Assembly: GCF_018129995.1 (NCBI RefSeq)
Contig: NZ_JAFCKS010000001.1
Span: 248,001-312,000, forward strand
Origin: Bradyrhizobium sp. SZCCT0153
GTDB taxonomy: Bacteria; Pseudomonadota; Alphaproteobacteria; Rhizobiales; Xanthobacteraceae
Reading direction: 5' to 3'
DNA length: 64,000 nt
Shown here piece by piece: positions 1 to 10,020 of this stretch. A program made the translations under genes and the position numbers. A model generated the notes under the pieces. The model made no database searches, was not told the origin of the DNA, and worked only from the letters and a program-made list of their open reading frames with translations. Each line of letters starts with the position of its first letter. Within the stretch, counting starts at the first letter, position 1.

Positions 1-1278
1 CTCCTCCGGCCTGTTCCAGTAACCCGACATCACCTGCGGGCCCTTGGCGCAGATCTCGCCGGGCTGGCCGAGCGGCATCTCGTTGCCGTCGTCGTCGCGG
101 ATCGAGATCCAGGTCGAGGGCACGGGAATGCCGATCGATCCCGAGAATTCGGTCGTGGTCGCGGGATTGCAGGTCAGGGTCGGCGAAGTCTCCGACAGGC
201 CGTAGCCTTCGGCGATGAAGCAGCCGGTCACCGCCTTCCACTGCTCGGCCACGGGGCGCTGTACCGCCATGCCGCCGCCGTTGGAGATCTTGAGCTTGGA
301 GAAGTCCAGCTTCTTGAAGTCGGGATGATGCATCAGGCCGTTGTAGAGCGTGTTCACCGCCGGGAAGCTGTTGACCTGGTACTTCGCCAGCTCCTTGACG
401 AAGCCCGCGATGTCGCGCGGATTGGGGATCAGCAGATTGCAGCCGCCGGCGCGCACGGCGAGCAGGTAGCAGGCCGTCAGCGCGAAGATGTGATAGAGCG
501 GCAACGCGCAGACGATCATGAGCTGATCGACATGCGGCGGCGAGGCGAGCGCCGGCTGCAGCCACGCGTCGTTCTGCAACACGTTGGCGACGATGTTGCG
601 GTGGAGCAGCGTGGCGCCCTTGGAGACGCCGGTGGTGCCGCCGGTATATTGCAGGAACGCGACATCGCCGGGCGACAGCTTGGGCTTGTTGAAGCTCAGA
701 GAGCGGCCGGCCGAGATCGCGTCGTTGAAGGACACCGCGCCCGGCAACGACCAGGCCGGTACCATCTTCTTGACGCGGCGGACGACGAGATTGACGATCA
801 CGCCCTTGAAGCCGAGCAGATCGCCCATGCTGCCGACGATGACGTGCTTCACTTGCGTCTTCGCGATCACCTGCTCGACGGTGTGGGCGAAATTCTCCAG
901 CACGATGATGGCTTCGGCGCCGGAATCCTTGAGCTGATGCTCGAGCTCGCGCGGCGTGTAGAGCGGGTTGACATTGACCACCGCGAAACCGGCGCGCAGC
1001 ACGGCGGCGGTGGCAACAGGATATTGCAGCACGTTCGGCATCATGATCGCGACGCGGGCGCCACGCTGCAGACCGCGGCCTTGCAAATAGGCCGCCATCG
1101 CCAGCGACATCTGGTCGAGATCGCGATAGCTGATCGACTTGTCCATGCAGATGAACGCCCTGCGGTCGGCGAACTTGGTGAAGCTCTCCTCCAGGAGGTC
1201 GACCAGCGATGCGTATTGCGTCGGCTCGATATCGGCGGGGACGCCGGGCGGATATTGCTTGAGCCAGATGCGCTCCAT
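1..1278 (-). CDS. fadD: Long-chain-fatty-acid-CoA ligase, 3' end cut by window edge
   Basis: Activates long-chain fatty acids to acyl-CoA with ATP, the entry step to beta-oxidation or lipid synthesis. The 426 visible residues (a full family member is about 560) begin MERIWLKQYPPGVPADIEPT. The AMP-binding P-loop YTGGTTGVSKG lies at residues 211-221 and the adenylate motif EGYGLSETSP near residue 370. The C-terminal subdomain with the catalytic lysine lies outside the window. The ATG at 1278 has a GAGGGGAG ribosome site seven bases upstream. The next gene upstream is on the same strand but 190 bases away, so this is probably its own transcript. The family is clear; substrate chain length is inferred from family resemblance only. 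Confidence 0.92.
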   Translation of the reverse strand, partial: MERIWLKQYPPGVPADIEPTQYASLVDLLEESFTKFADRRAFICMDKSISYRDLDQMSLAMAAYLQGRGLQRGARVAIMMPNVLQYPVATAAVLRAGFAVVNVNPLYTPRELEHQLKDSGAEAIIVLENFAHTVEQVIAKTQVKHVIVGSMGDLLGFKGVIVNLVVRRVKKMVPAWSLPGAVSFNDAISAGRSLSFNKPKLSPGDVAFLQYTGGTTGVSKGATLLHRNIVANVLQNDAWLQPALASPPHVDQLMIVCALPLYHIFALTACYLLAVRAGGCNLLIPNPRDIAGFVKELAKYQVNSFPAVNTLYNGLMHHPDFKKLDFSKLKISNGGGMAVQRPVAEQWKAVTGCFIAEGYGLSETSPTLTCNPATTTEFSGSIGIPVPSTWISIRDDDGNEMPLGQPGEICAKGPQVMSGYWNRPEE

Positions 1279-1469
1279 GGAAAACTCCCCTCATCTACCA
1301 GAGCCCGTTGTGTCTCGGGCTTGCCTCATTGCAGACAGTATCGAGCCTGCCGGAACGGGTGGCAAGCCGTCGAGGCTTAGGACAAAGGTCAGGGAGTGGC
1401 TACCGGAATCCTCGCAAGCGGCGCCGCCGCAAGTGCGAAGTGCGCCGCGGTCTCGCCTCGCCGGGGCCG

Positions 1470-2942
1470 CTAACTATTGTTGGCCGGCTTGGCGGCGGGC
1501 TTGGTCGCTGCCTTGGGCTTGGCGGGCTTGGGCGCCCGATCGCCGGCCGCCGCAGGTTTTGCCGCCGCATCGGGCTTGGCCGCGGCATGCTTGGTGCCGG
1601 CCGGCTTGGCTGCGGACTTGCCGTCGGTCTTGACGTCGGCCGGCTTGGCATCCGGTTTCGCCGCCGCCGTCTTGGCATCCGCCGTCTTGGCATCCTTCGG
1701 CTTGTCGGCCGTCTTGTCTGCTGCGTCAGGCTTCTTGGCGACGCGCGACTTCTTGCCACGCGGCTTTGGCGTGGCCTGCTGGTCGGCATCGGCCGCGACC
1801 GCCGCGATCAGGGCGGTGCCCGTGCGTGTCGGGCCGGTATAGACCAGCACGGGCTCGGCCGCCGCCGGGGCCGAGGCCATCAGCTCGGAGGCTTTCATCA
1901 GGGGCGGCTGGAGGCCGGCTGTGAAGAAGGTGACCTGGGCTTCGCCGCCGGTGGCGGAGGCCGATCCGGACGTGCCGCCATTGGTCGCGATCAGCGCGTC
2001 GTCATCGTCGCTGGCCGGCCGCTTGCGATGGCCGCCGCACATGTCCTCGCGCAGGTTGGGCGGCGAGGCGTCGACCGGCACGAGATTCTCGACGGTGCCG
2101 AGCGAGGGGCGCAGCCACGACAGAGTGTCCTGGCTGAAGCCGCGCTCCAGGAGCTGCGCTGCCTTGATGGCGCGCGCGGTGCCGGAACTGGCGCCGAGCA
2201 CCACCGCGATCAACCGGCGGCCGTTGCGCGTGGCGGAGGCGACGAGGTTGTAGCCGGAGGCGCAGATGAAGCCGGTCTTGAAACCGTCGGCGCCGGGATA
2301 GCGGCCGATCAGCTTGTTGAAATTCCCTGTGACGCGCTTGCCGAAGCGGATCGCCGGGATGTGCACGAAGTACTCGTATTCCGGCAGGTCGCGCAGGAAG
2401 GAGCGCGCCAAAATTCCGAGATCGCGCGCGGACGTGATCTGGCCGTCGGCAGGCAGGCCGTTCGGATTGACGTAGCTCGTCTGCGTCATGCCGAGCTTCC
2501 TCGCGGTGTCGTTCATCATCACCGAGAAGCCATCGATCGAGCCGCCGACGCCTTCGGCGAGTACCACGGCCATGTCGTTCGCCGACTTGACCATCATCAT
2601 CTTCAGCGCGTTGTCGACGGTAAGCTGCGTTCCCGGGCGGAACCCCATCTTCGAGGGCGATTGCGAGGCTGCCGTCGGCGACACCGTGAGCAGCGTGTCC
2701 AGCGTAAGCTTGCCGTCCTTGACCGCCTTCAGCGTCACATAGGCGGTCATGATCTTGGTGACGGAAGCCGGATACCAGGGAATGGTCGCGTTATCCGCCT
2801 GCAACACCTTGCCGCTGTCGGCCTCGATCAGGAGCAGTGCTTCCGCGCTCGCCGCGCGCGGGGTTAGCAATGCGGCGCATGCGAGGATCGCAGCGAACAG
2901 GTTGAACAGCGATTTGCGAAGCAGCGGGCGAATGGCGTGCAC
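1470..2942 (-). CDS. D-alanyl-D-alanine carboxypeptidase (S11 family) with Lys/Ala/Pro-rich tail
   Basis: Penicillin-binding protein that trims the terminal D-Ala from peptidoglycan pentapeptides in the periplasm. From the GTG start at 2942 (AAGGA about 14 bases upstream), residues 1-33 are a signal peptide. The three active-site motifs are intact: SVTK at 60-63, SAN at 121-123 and KTG at 223-225. The frame stays open upstream to a TTG at 3041, but that extension is arginine-rich and lies before the signal peptide. The last 100 or so residues (about 1473-1775) are a basic Lys/Ala/Pro/Asp repeat region resembling histone H1 tails, not a usual DacA C-terminal domain. It may bind the wall or teichoic-like polymers; that is a guess. 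Confidence 0.9.
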   Translation of the reverse strand: MHAIRPLLRKSLFNLFAAILACAALLTPRAASAEALLLIEADSGKVLQADNATIPWYPASVTKIMTAYVTLKAVKDGKLTLDTLLTVSPTAASQSPSKMGFRPGTQLTVDNALKMMMVKSANDMAVVLAEGVGGSIDGFSVMMNDTARKLGMTQTSYVNPNGLPADGQITSARDLGILARSFLRDLPEYEYFVHIPAIRFGKRVTGNFNKLIGRYPGADGFKTGFICASGYNLVASATRNGRRLIAVVLGASSGTARAIKAAQLLERGFSQDTLSWLRPSLGTVENLVPVDASPPNLREDMCGGHRKRPASDDDDALIATNGGTSGSASATGGEAQVTFFTAGLQPPLMKASELMASAPAAAEPVLVYTGPTRTGTALIAAVAADADQQATPKPRGKKSRVAKKPDAADKTADKPKDAKTADAKTAAAKPDAKPADVKTDGKSAAKPAGTKHAAAKPDAAAKPAAAGDRAPKPAKPKAATKPAAKPANNS

Positions 2943-3132
2943 TATCCGATTCCGGTCCTTGGAGACCCGCCGGTTCCGGAGGGCTTCTCGTGATCTGATG
3001 TTCGGTTCTGAAATCCAGCGTCGCCGCTTGCGGCGTCGCAAACCTATACCGGCTCGCGCGCCGGGAATAGGGGCTTCCAGCCGGTATTCCGCAATGAAAT
3101 AGGCCGAATTTCGACGGTCCTGTGAGGACTTG

Positions 3133-4929
3133 CTAGGGAGACTTGGCGGCAGTCGCAGCAGCCTCAGCCGCCGTCACGCTGGCCCGTGCGTTCTCCTGAA
3201 CCATGAACTGGGCCCTGGCGAGCTCGGCGAAATGCCCGCCTTTGGCCACGAGTTCATCGAAAGTTCCGCTTTCGATTACACGCCCGTTCTCGAACACCAG
3301 GATCCGCGTGGCATTGCGGATCGTGGAGAGACGATGGGCGATCACGAAAGTGGTGCGGCCCTTCATCACTTCGTCGAGAGCGGCATTCACCCTGGCCTCG
3401 GTGACGGCGTCGAGCGCGCTGGTGGCCTCGTCCAGGATCAGGATCGGCGGGTCCTTCAGCAGCGCCCTGGCGATCGACAGCCGCTGCCGCTCGCCGCCGG
3501 ACAGCATGCGGCCGCGTTCGCCGGCATTGGTCTCGAAGCCGCCGCTGCGGTCGATGAAGTCGATGGCCTGCGCGCGCTCGGCTGCCTTGCGCATTTCGGC
3601 CTCGGTCGCGTCCGGCTTGCCGACGCGAAGATTATCCGCGATCGAGCGGTTGAACAGCAGCGCCTCCTGGAACACCACGCCGATGTTCCGCCGCAGCGAT
3701 GTCAGCGTCACCCCACGCACGTCCATGCCGTCGATCCTGATGAAGCCGGACTGCGGATCGAAGGCGCGATGCAACAGCGCAATCGCGGTGGACTTGCCGG
3801 CGCCGGTCGCGCCGACCAGAGCGATGGTCTGGCCGGGCAGTGCGGAGAAGGAGAGATCCTCGATCGCCGGCCGTTTGCCGTCGTAGGAGAAGGTGACGTC
3901 GTTGAATTCGACGAGACCGGAGAGCCGCCCCGCGTCGATCGCGTCGGGCCGGTCGTGCACGGCCGGTACGGCATCGAGCACGTTGAAGAATTCGCGCAGG
4001 CGCGGGGCTTCCATGAACACGCTGTTGATGAAGCTCACGACCTGCTCGAGCTTCTGGATCAGTAGCGTCGCGAAGCTCACGAACATCACGATTTCGCCGA
4101 CCGATGTCAGTCCCTGGTCGTGCAGCGCGATGCCCAGCGTGAAGATCGCGAGCACCGTGATGGTGGTTGAGGCGCGCGTGATCACGGTGACGAGCGCCCA
4201 CCACGACAGCACCGGCATCTGTGCGGCCAGCAACTGGTCGGCGACGGAGCGCAGACCCTGCACCTCGGATTCGACGCGGACGAAGCTCTGCACCAGTGCG
4301 ACATTGCCGAGCGCATCGGAGGCGCGGGCGGAAAGCTCGCTATATTGCTCCTCGACCGCCATCTGCATGCCGAACGTCTTGCGCACGACGAAGGTGGTCA
4401 GCGCGGTGAAGACGATGCAGAGCACGAACAGCAGGATCGCGAGCCGCCAGTTCAGATAGAGCGACAGCGGCAGCAGCACGACGACCGAGAGGATCGCGGC
4501 AAAGTGCTCGCGGAAGAAGCCCAGCCATAGCCGCCATAGCGCATCGGTGCCGTTGAGCATCACCTTCATCAGCCGGCCCGAATGGGTGCCGGAGTGGAAG
4601 GTCAGTGGCAGTTGCAAAATGTGCTCGAAATAGTCGGTGAGCACCGCCTGGCGCTGGCGATGGGAGAGCCGGTCGGCTTGCAGCGCCACGATTGCGCTGC
4701 AGGCGATGGTGAACAGCCCGAACGCGACCCAGGCCATCAGGAACGGCCAGGCCGAGCTGGAGCCTGCGACCGTCTTGCCCGAGAGCACGTCGACGATCCG
4801 GCCGAACAGCACGGGCTCGGCGAATTGCGAGGCGGCGAGCAGGAGATTGGCGAACGCCAACAGCCAGCCCAGCCGCGCCTCCTTGCCGAGCAGCTCGAGG
4901 ACGCGGGTATAGAGGCTGAAAATGGACAT
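3133..4929 (-). CDS. ndvA: ABC exporter, fused permease and ATPase, cyclic beta-glucan type (NdvA/ChvA-like)
   Basis: Half-size ABC exporter of 598 residues in the inner membrane; relatives export cyclic beta-glucan to the periplasm, which matters for osmotic adaptation and plant infection. Residues 1-310 form the six-helix permease. The nucleotide-binding domain follows, with Walker [10 protein letters not shown] at 373-381, the LSGGERQ signature near 483 and Walker [12 protein letters not shown] near 505. The N-terminus [20 protein letters not shown] is characteristic of glucan exporters. No glucan synthase gene is adjacent, so the substrate rests on family resemblance. A lipid A or multidrug exporter of the same fold is the alternative. 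Confidence 0.83.
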   Translation of the reverse strand: MSIFSLYTRVLELLGKEARLGWLLAFANLLLAASQFAEPVLFGRIVDVLSGKTVAGSSSAWPFLMAWVAFGLFTIACSAIVALQADRLSHRQRQAVLTDYFEHILQLPLTFHSGTHSGRLMKVMLNGTDALWRLWLGFFREHFAAILSVVVLLPLSLYLNWRLAILLFVLCIVFTALTTFVVRKTFGMQMAVEEQYSELSARASDALGNVALVQSFVRVESEVQGLRSVADQLLAAQMPVLSWWALVTVITRASTTITVLAIFTLGIALHDQGLTSVGEIVMFVSFATLLIQKLEQVVSFINSVFMEAPRLREFFNVLDAVPAVHDRPDAIDAGRLSGLVEFNDVTFSYDGKRPAIEDLSFSALPGQTIALVGATGAGKSTAIALLHRAFDPQSGFIRIDGMDVRGVTLTSLRRNIGVVFQEALLFNRSIADNLRVGKPDATEAEMRKAAERAQAIDFIDRSGGFETNAGERGRMLSGGERQRLSIARALLKDPPILILDEATSALDAVTEARVNAALDEVMKGRTTFVIAHRLSTIRNATRILVFENGRVIESGTFDELVAKGGHFAELARAQFMVQENARASVTAAEAAATAAKSP

Positions 4930-5021
4930 GCGGGCGAGGTGCTCGGGCTCAAAGCAGAAAGGTGGGCCTATATTCTAAACAGGGATTGCCAGCGAGATAC
5001 AGCGGAAGCTGTCAGTTTTAC

Positions 5022-6071
5022 TCAGTTGATCAGCCGCGCCGCGACCGGCGGAAGGAACCGGTCGTCGAAGATATCTCCTGCCGCGGGCCGCTTGCGGAAT
5101 TTGAAGTCCCGGGCGATCTGGTCGATCGAGCGATCCAGGCGCGCCGGGTCGACGCCGCCGAGGCCGTTGCGGCGGACCTCGTCGGTCAGGATGTTGTCGA
5201 CGAGGACGGTGCGCAGGCGTGCCAGCTCCAGGTCGCGGTCGCCGTCGTCGATGCGGCTTGCGGCCTCGTCCGCCGCGCGTGCCGGCTCTTTGACGGTTGC
5301 GTTGACGCCGGCGATCAATGCGCGGACGAATCCCTTCACCGCGTCCGGCTTCGCCGCGGCGAAGGCGGGATTGACTACCACGGCAAAGCCATAGGCCTCG
5401 CAGCCATAGTCGGCGTAACGCAGCACGACGAGATCGGCTCCGGGCACGCCGCGGTCGCGCAGGTTCACTGCCGAGAGATAGCTGAAGCCGGCGACCGCAT
5501 CGACCTGTCCTGCGGACAGGATCGGTTCGCGCACTGCAGCGCTCATCTTGTGGAATTTCACATGCGATGCGTCGATGCCGTTTTGCTTCGCCAGCGCCGG
5601 CCACAGCCGCATCGACAGATCGCCATCGGCAACGCCGACGGTCTTGCCGTCGAGATCGGGCAGGAGGTGGATGCCCCGGCTCCTGCGCGCAATGATGGCG
5701 TAGGGCGCGCTGTTGAACAGCACGAACACCGCCTTGACCGGTGCCGCATCGTCCCTGTCGCGGAAGCGGATCAACTCGTTGATGTCGACCAGTGCGAGTT
5801 CGCTGTCGCCCTTGGCGACGCGCGCGAGCGCTTCCGGCGATCCGGCCGTGCTGCTGAAGGAGACGTTGAGGCGTTCGGTGCCGAAGCTGCCGTCCTTTGC
5901 GGCAAGGAAGAACGGCGCCATGCTCGCATCGATCGGGCGGTCGAAGGTGAAGCGGATCGCAATCGAGGGGCCGGCGGTCTCAGCCGCCGTGACGTCGCGT
6001 GCGGCCAGCGCGGCAAGCGAGATTGCAAGGGCCAACAGGCCGCGAAGGGCGATCGTCCTGAATCCTGACAT
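5022..6071 (-). CDS. ABC-type solute-binding protein, NMT1/SsuA-like
   Basis: Periplasmic binding protein of 349 residues with a signal peptide over about residues 1-30 (FRTIALRGLLALAISLAALAA...AAE). The fold is of the nitrate/sulfonate/thiamine-precursor class: the N-terminal strand SIAIRFTFDRPIDASMAPFF is followed by a second lobe with the LDGKTVGVADGD motif near residue 140. No permease or ATPase gene is adjacent; the gene stands alone between the glucan-type exporter and a short secreted protein. It must therefore use a transporter encoded elsewhere or act as a sensor component. The ligand cannot be told from sequence; aliphatic sulfonates, taurine or a pyrimidine precursor are typical. 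Confidence 0.8.
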   Translation of the reverse strand: MSGFRTIALRGLLALAISLAALAARDVTAAETAGPSIAIRFTFDRPIDASMAPFFLAAKDGSFGTERLNVSFSSTAGSPEALARVAKGDSELALVDINELIRFRDRDDAAPVKAVFVLFNSAPYAIIARRSRGIHLLPDLDGKTVGVADGDLSMRLWPALAKQNGIDASHVKFHKMSAAVREPILSAGQVDAVAGFSYLSAVNLRDRGVPGADLVVLRYADYGCEAYGFAVVVNPAFAAAKPDAVKGFVRALIAGVNATVKEPARAADEAASRIDDGDRDLELARLRTVLVDNILTDEVRRNGLGGVDPARLDRSIDQIARDFKFRKRPAAGDIFDDRFLPPVAARLIN

Positions 6072-6298
6072 CAGTCGCGCCGGTCCCGCATTGTTATGAT
6101 TTGGTGACGCTCGCAGCGCCGGCTGACGAGCAGTCTGTCCGCGCCATTATGAACGGCGGATGAGCGGCAGTTGCGTCATGATCACGCAACCCCGTTCAGC
6201 TTGTGTTGGGGTTGGGGAACCCAACATGGGATACGGGTGTTTGAAAGACATGAGCCTGTCGTCAGGCACCATTCGAGGTCCCAAGGAGGGTCCAGGAC

Positions 6299-6652
6299 AT
6301 GTTTGACAGATTTTCGAGATTTGCCGGCCGCAAGGCCGTTCTTGCCACCGCCGCGGTGCTGGCGTTGACCGCAATGACCCCGACCGCTTCATACGCAGGC
6401 GGCCGTCACTGGCATGGCGGTGGCGGCGGAGCGGCGGCTGCCGCAGCCTTTGCCGGCATCGTCGGTACCGGTCTTGCGATCGCCGCAAGCCGCGACGCCT
6501 ACGCGTATGACAACGGTCCGGGCTATTATTACGGCGGCGGCCCGGTCTACTACAGCAGCCCCGGCTACTACGGCCCGAGCTATCCGCAAGAGCGCTATGG
6601 CGGTTACGACAAGGTTTGCGCTCACGGCTATTCCGGCTACGGTTGCTATTAA
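6299..6652 (+). CDS. Small secreted Gly/Tyr-rich protein, unknown function
   Basis: 117 residues. Residues 1-34 form a signal peptide ending in TASYAGG. A short hydrophobic alanine/glycine stretch (AAAAAAFAGIVGTGLAIAAS, about 44-63) follows, then a tail of Tyr-Gly-Pro repeats (GPGYYYGGGPVYYSSPGYYGPSY) ending in two cysteines. Such proteins are common in Bradyrhizobium and are thought to sit in the envelope. A very good ribosome site (AAGGAGGG at 6282-6289) precedes the ATG and a strong terminator follows, so this is a single-gene transcript and probably well expressed. The 227 bases upstream hold its promoter region but no other recognisable gene. Confidence 0.75.
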   Translation: MFDRFSRFAGRKAVLATAAVLALTAMTPTASYAGGRHWHGGGGGAAAAAAFAGIVGTGLAIAASRDAYAYDNGPGYYYGGGPVYYSSPGYYGPSYPQERYGGYDKVCAHGYSGYGCY

Positions 6653-6676
6653 CCGATCCGCCCTGAGCCATCGACC

Positions 6677-6715
6677 AACAGGCCGTCGCGCTTGCCGCGG
6701 CGGCCTGTTTTCTGC
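6677..6715 (+). terminator. Rho-independent terminator after the small secreted protein
   Basis: Arms AACAGGCCG (6677-6685) and CGGCCTGTT (6701-6709) form a nine-pair stem. The loop can pair further, and a T-rich tail TTTCTGCTTTTA follows. It starts 25 bases after the stop codon of the gene ending at 6652. Confidence 0.8.
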
Positions 6716-6769
6716 TTTTATTGCCGTGCGTTAACACGCTTACAATGTGTTTCGAGTAGTTTGAGTACC

Positions 6770-7174
6770 ATGAGTGATTCGCTTGAGCGGCTATATCTGG
6801 CTGTGCTCGCGGCCAGGGATCTTGATCCGGCAACATCGCGCACTGCGCGGCTGTTTCAGCGTGGTCCATCCAAAATGGCGAAGAAGCTGGCCGAAGAGGC
6901 GATCGAGGTCGTCATCGACGCGGTCAATCGCGATAGCGAAGCCGTGATCCGGGAAAGCGCCGACCTGCTCTACAATCTCACCGTATTGTGGGCCTCGGCC
7001 GGCGTTCGCCCCGAGGATGTCTGGCGCGAGATGTCGCGACGGGAAGACATGCTCGGCATCGCGGAAAAGTTGCCGAAGTCGCCGATGAAGCTGCCCAAAG
7101 TCGCGTCACCGCGCGTTGCCGCCAGGCGGCCAATTGTCGCGATCGAGGGCCGGGTGGCGCGCAAGCGCCACTAA
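6770..7174 (+). CDS. Phosphoribosyl-ATP pyrophosphohydrolase-like protein (HisE/MazG superfamily)
   Basis: 134 residues with the all-alpha NTP pyrophosphohydrolase fold. The metal-binding helices carry KLAEEAIEVVIDA (about 37-49) and the ESADLLYNLTVLW motif (about 60-72), as in HisE, which hydrolyses phosphoribosyl-ATP in histidine synthesis. No other his gene is near, and the C-terminus has a basic extension after residue 100 that normal HisE lacks. It may be a second HisE copy or a housecleaning hydrolase of related nucleotides. The ATG at 6770 is chosen because upstream in-frame codons lie in the preceding terminator region; no strong ribosome site is seen. Confidence 0.75.
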   Translation: MSDSLERLYLAVLAARDLDPATSRTARLFQRGPSKMAKKLAEEAIEVVIDAVNRDSEAVIRESADLLYNLTVLWASAGVRPEDVWREMSRREDMLGIAEKLPKSPMKLPKVASPRVAARRPIVAIEGRVARKRH

Positions 7175-7241
7175 AAGCGTCACAAAACGCTCAAAAACTC
7201 GCGATGGACAAATCCGTCTCATGGTGCTTCATCGCGGCGCC

Positions 7242-7823
7242 ATGCTGAAACGTATCTACGACTGGTGCATCGACGCCGCCCACAAGCCCTACGCGCTCTG
7301 GATCATGGGAGCCGTGGCTTTCGCAGAAAGCTCTTTCTTTCCGGTCCCACCGGATGTGATGCTGATCCCGATGTCGCTGGCGCGCCCGCAGCGCGCCTGG
7401 CTCTATGCCGCGGTCTGCACCGCCACTTCGGTGGTGGGCGGTCTGCTCGGCTACGCCATCGGCGCGCTGCTGTTCGACTCGGTCGGCCACTGGCTGATCC
7501 AGGTCTATGGCCTCGGCGACAAGGTCGATGCGTTTCGCGCCTCCTACGCGGAGTGGGGCGCGGTGATCATCCTGCTCAAGGGACTGACGCCGATCCCCTA
7601 CAAGCTCGTCACCATCACCTCGGGCTTTGCCGGCTACAATCTCGTCCTGTTCATCCTGTGCTCGATCGTTGCGCGCGGCGGGCGCTTCTTCATCGTCGCG
7701 ATCCTGCTCAACCGTTATGGCGACTGGATCCGGGTCAGGATCGAGAAGCATCTTGGTCTCTGGGTGGCACTTGGAGCCGCGGTGCTGGTGCTCGGCTTTG
7801 TCGTTGCGATCAAGTTGATCTAG
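7242..7823 (+). CDS. DedA/YqaA-family inner-membrane protein
   Basis: 193 residues with about five membrane segments. It has the family motif of a re-entrant loop (FAESSFFPVPPDVMLIPMSL, about 26-45) and the second conserved loop LKGLTPIPYKLVTITSG near residue 110. Relatives act as lipid scramblases or flippases and in membrane homeostasis. The start is uncertain: an ATG at 7221 adds seven residues, but MLKRIYDWCIDAAHKPYA is the usual family N-terminus. It lies downstream of the HisE-like gene in the same direction with a 67-base gap, so co-transcription is possible. Confidence 0.85.
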   Translation: MLKRIYDWCIDAAHKPYALWIMGAVAFAESSFFPVPPDVMLIPMSLARPQRAWLYAAVCTATSVVGGLLGYAIGALLFDSVGHWLIQVYGLGDKVDAFRASYAEWGAVIILLKGLTPIPYKLVTITSGFAGYNLVLFILCSIVARGGRFFIVAILLNRYGDWIRVRIEKHLGLWVALGAAVLVLGFVVAIKLI

Positions 7824-7871
7824 GGCTGCGGCGGCTTTGCCGCTGCGCCGGCTTCGGCTACGGTTGCCTCC

Positions 7872-8402
7872 ATGATGGTTCAATCCGGCAATCCGGCCGT
7901 CCGGCTGGGGACGCTGACTTCAGCGGTGCTGCTGCTCCTGCTTGGCTCCGGCACAACCGGATGGCCGCAATCCGCGCCGCCCGCGCTCGGCCTGCAGGAG
8001 CAGGGGCCGCCGGCCGCGCCGCCGCCATCGACACCCGCTCCGCCGACAGGTGAGGAAAATCCCGGGCTGATCAACGAAATGGGCAAGCTGTTCGACAAGC
8101 TGCCCGCGATCCTCCCTCCGATCAAAAGCCCGAGCGAGACCTTGAACGATTTGTCGCGGCTGGCGAAGCCGTCGAGCATGGTGTCGGGTCGCATGGCTTG
8201 TCCGGCCTCGTCGAATGGCGCGCCGGATTGCAAGCAGGCAGCCGACCAGCTTTGCCAGAGCAAGGGCTACCGGGAAGGCAAGAGCCTGAATGCCGATTCC
8301 GCGGAAAAATGCTCGGCCAAGGTTCTGATCCCGGGCCGGCAACGCAAGCCAGATGACTGCCGGACTGACACCTTCGTCACCAGCGCGCTGTGCCAGAACT
8401 GA
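7872..8402 (+). CDS. Secreted proline-rich hypothetical protein
   Basis: 176 residues. A hydrophobic signal segment (TSAVLLLLLGSGTTGW) at about 15-30 is followed by a proline-rich linker (PPAAPPPSTPAPPT, 46-59). The C-terminal domain has five cysteines, including DCKQAADQLCQSKGY and the final ALCQN. No function is recognised. The even cysteine spacing after the linker suggests disulfides formed by the periplasmic Dsb system. It lies 48 bases after the DedA-like gene and 30 bases before aspA, so it could be part of the same transcript. Confidence 0.65.
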   Translation: MMVQSGNPAVRLGTLTSAVLLLLLGSGTTGWPQSAPPALGLQEQGPPAAPPPSTPAPPTGEENPGLINEMGKLFDKLPAILPPIKSPSETLNDLSRLAKPSSMVSGRMACPASSNGAPDCKQAADQLCQSKGYREGKSLNADSAEKCSAKVLIPGRQRKPDDCRTDTFVTSALCQN

Positions 8403-8432
8403 GGACGTCGCGCGAGCAAGCAAGGAGCGCCC

Positions 8433-9833
<1,401 letters not shown>

Positions 9834-9945
9834 CTATTGCTCATCCGCAGCTTTCAACTCGTCATTGCGGAGGAAACGGAAAGGAGCGAATTCCGCGGCT
9901 TGGAATTGCGGTCGCGGCATCCGCAATGGCGTCAGGACGCAATAC

Positions 9946-9974
9946 TTGACAGTGGAAAGATTGCCTTGTTGGTA
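9946..9974 (+). promoter_or_regulatory. Possible sigma-70 promoter for the first nitronate monooxygenase
   Basis: A perfect -35 hexamer TTGACA at 9946-9951 is followed after 17 bases by a weak -10 candidate TTGGTA (9969-9974). It lies 47 bases before the ATG at 10021 in the aspA downstream gap. The -10 is poor, so this is tentative. Confidence 0.3.
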
Positions 9975-10020
9975 TGGTCCCCAACCTTCGATTTGCTCGT
10001 CAACAAAGGATCGTTCCGCA

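Noticed and set aside
2943..3041. An extended DD-carboxypeptidase start at a TTG
   Set aside because: The added 33 residues are arginine-rich and lie before a normal signal peptide; the GTG at 2942 has a better ribosome site.
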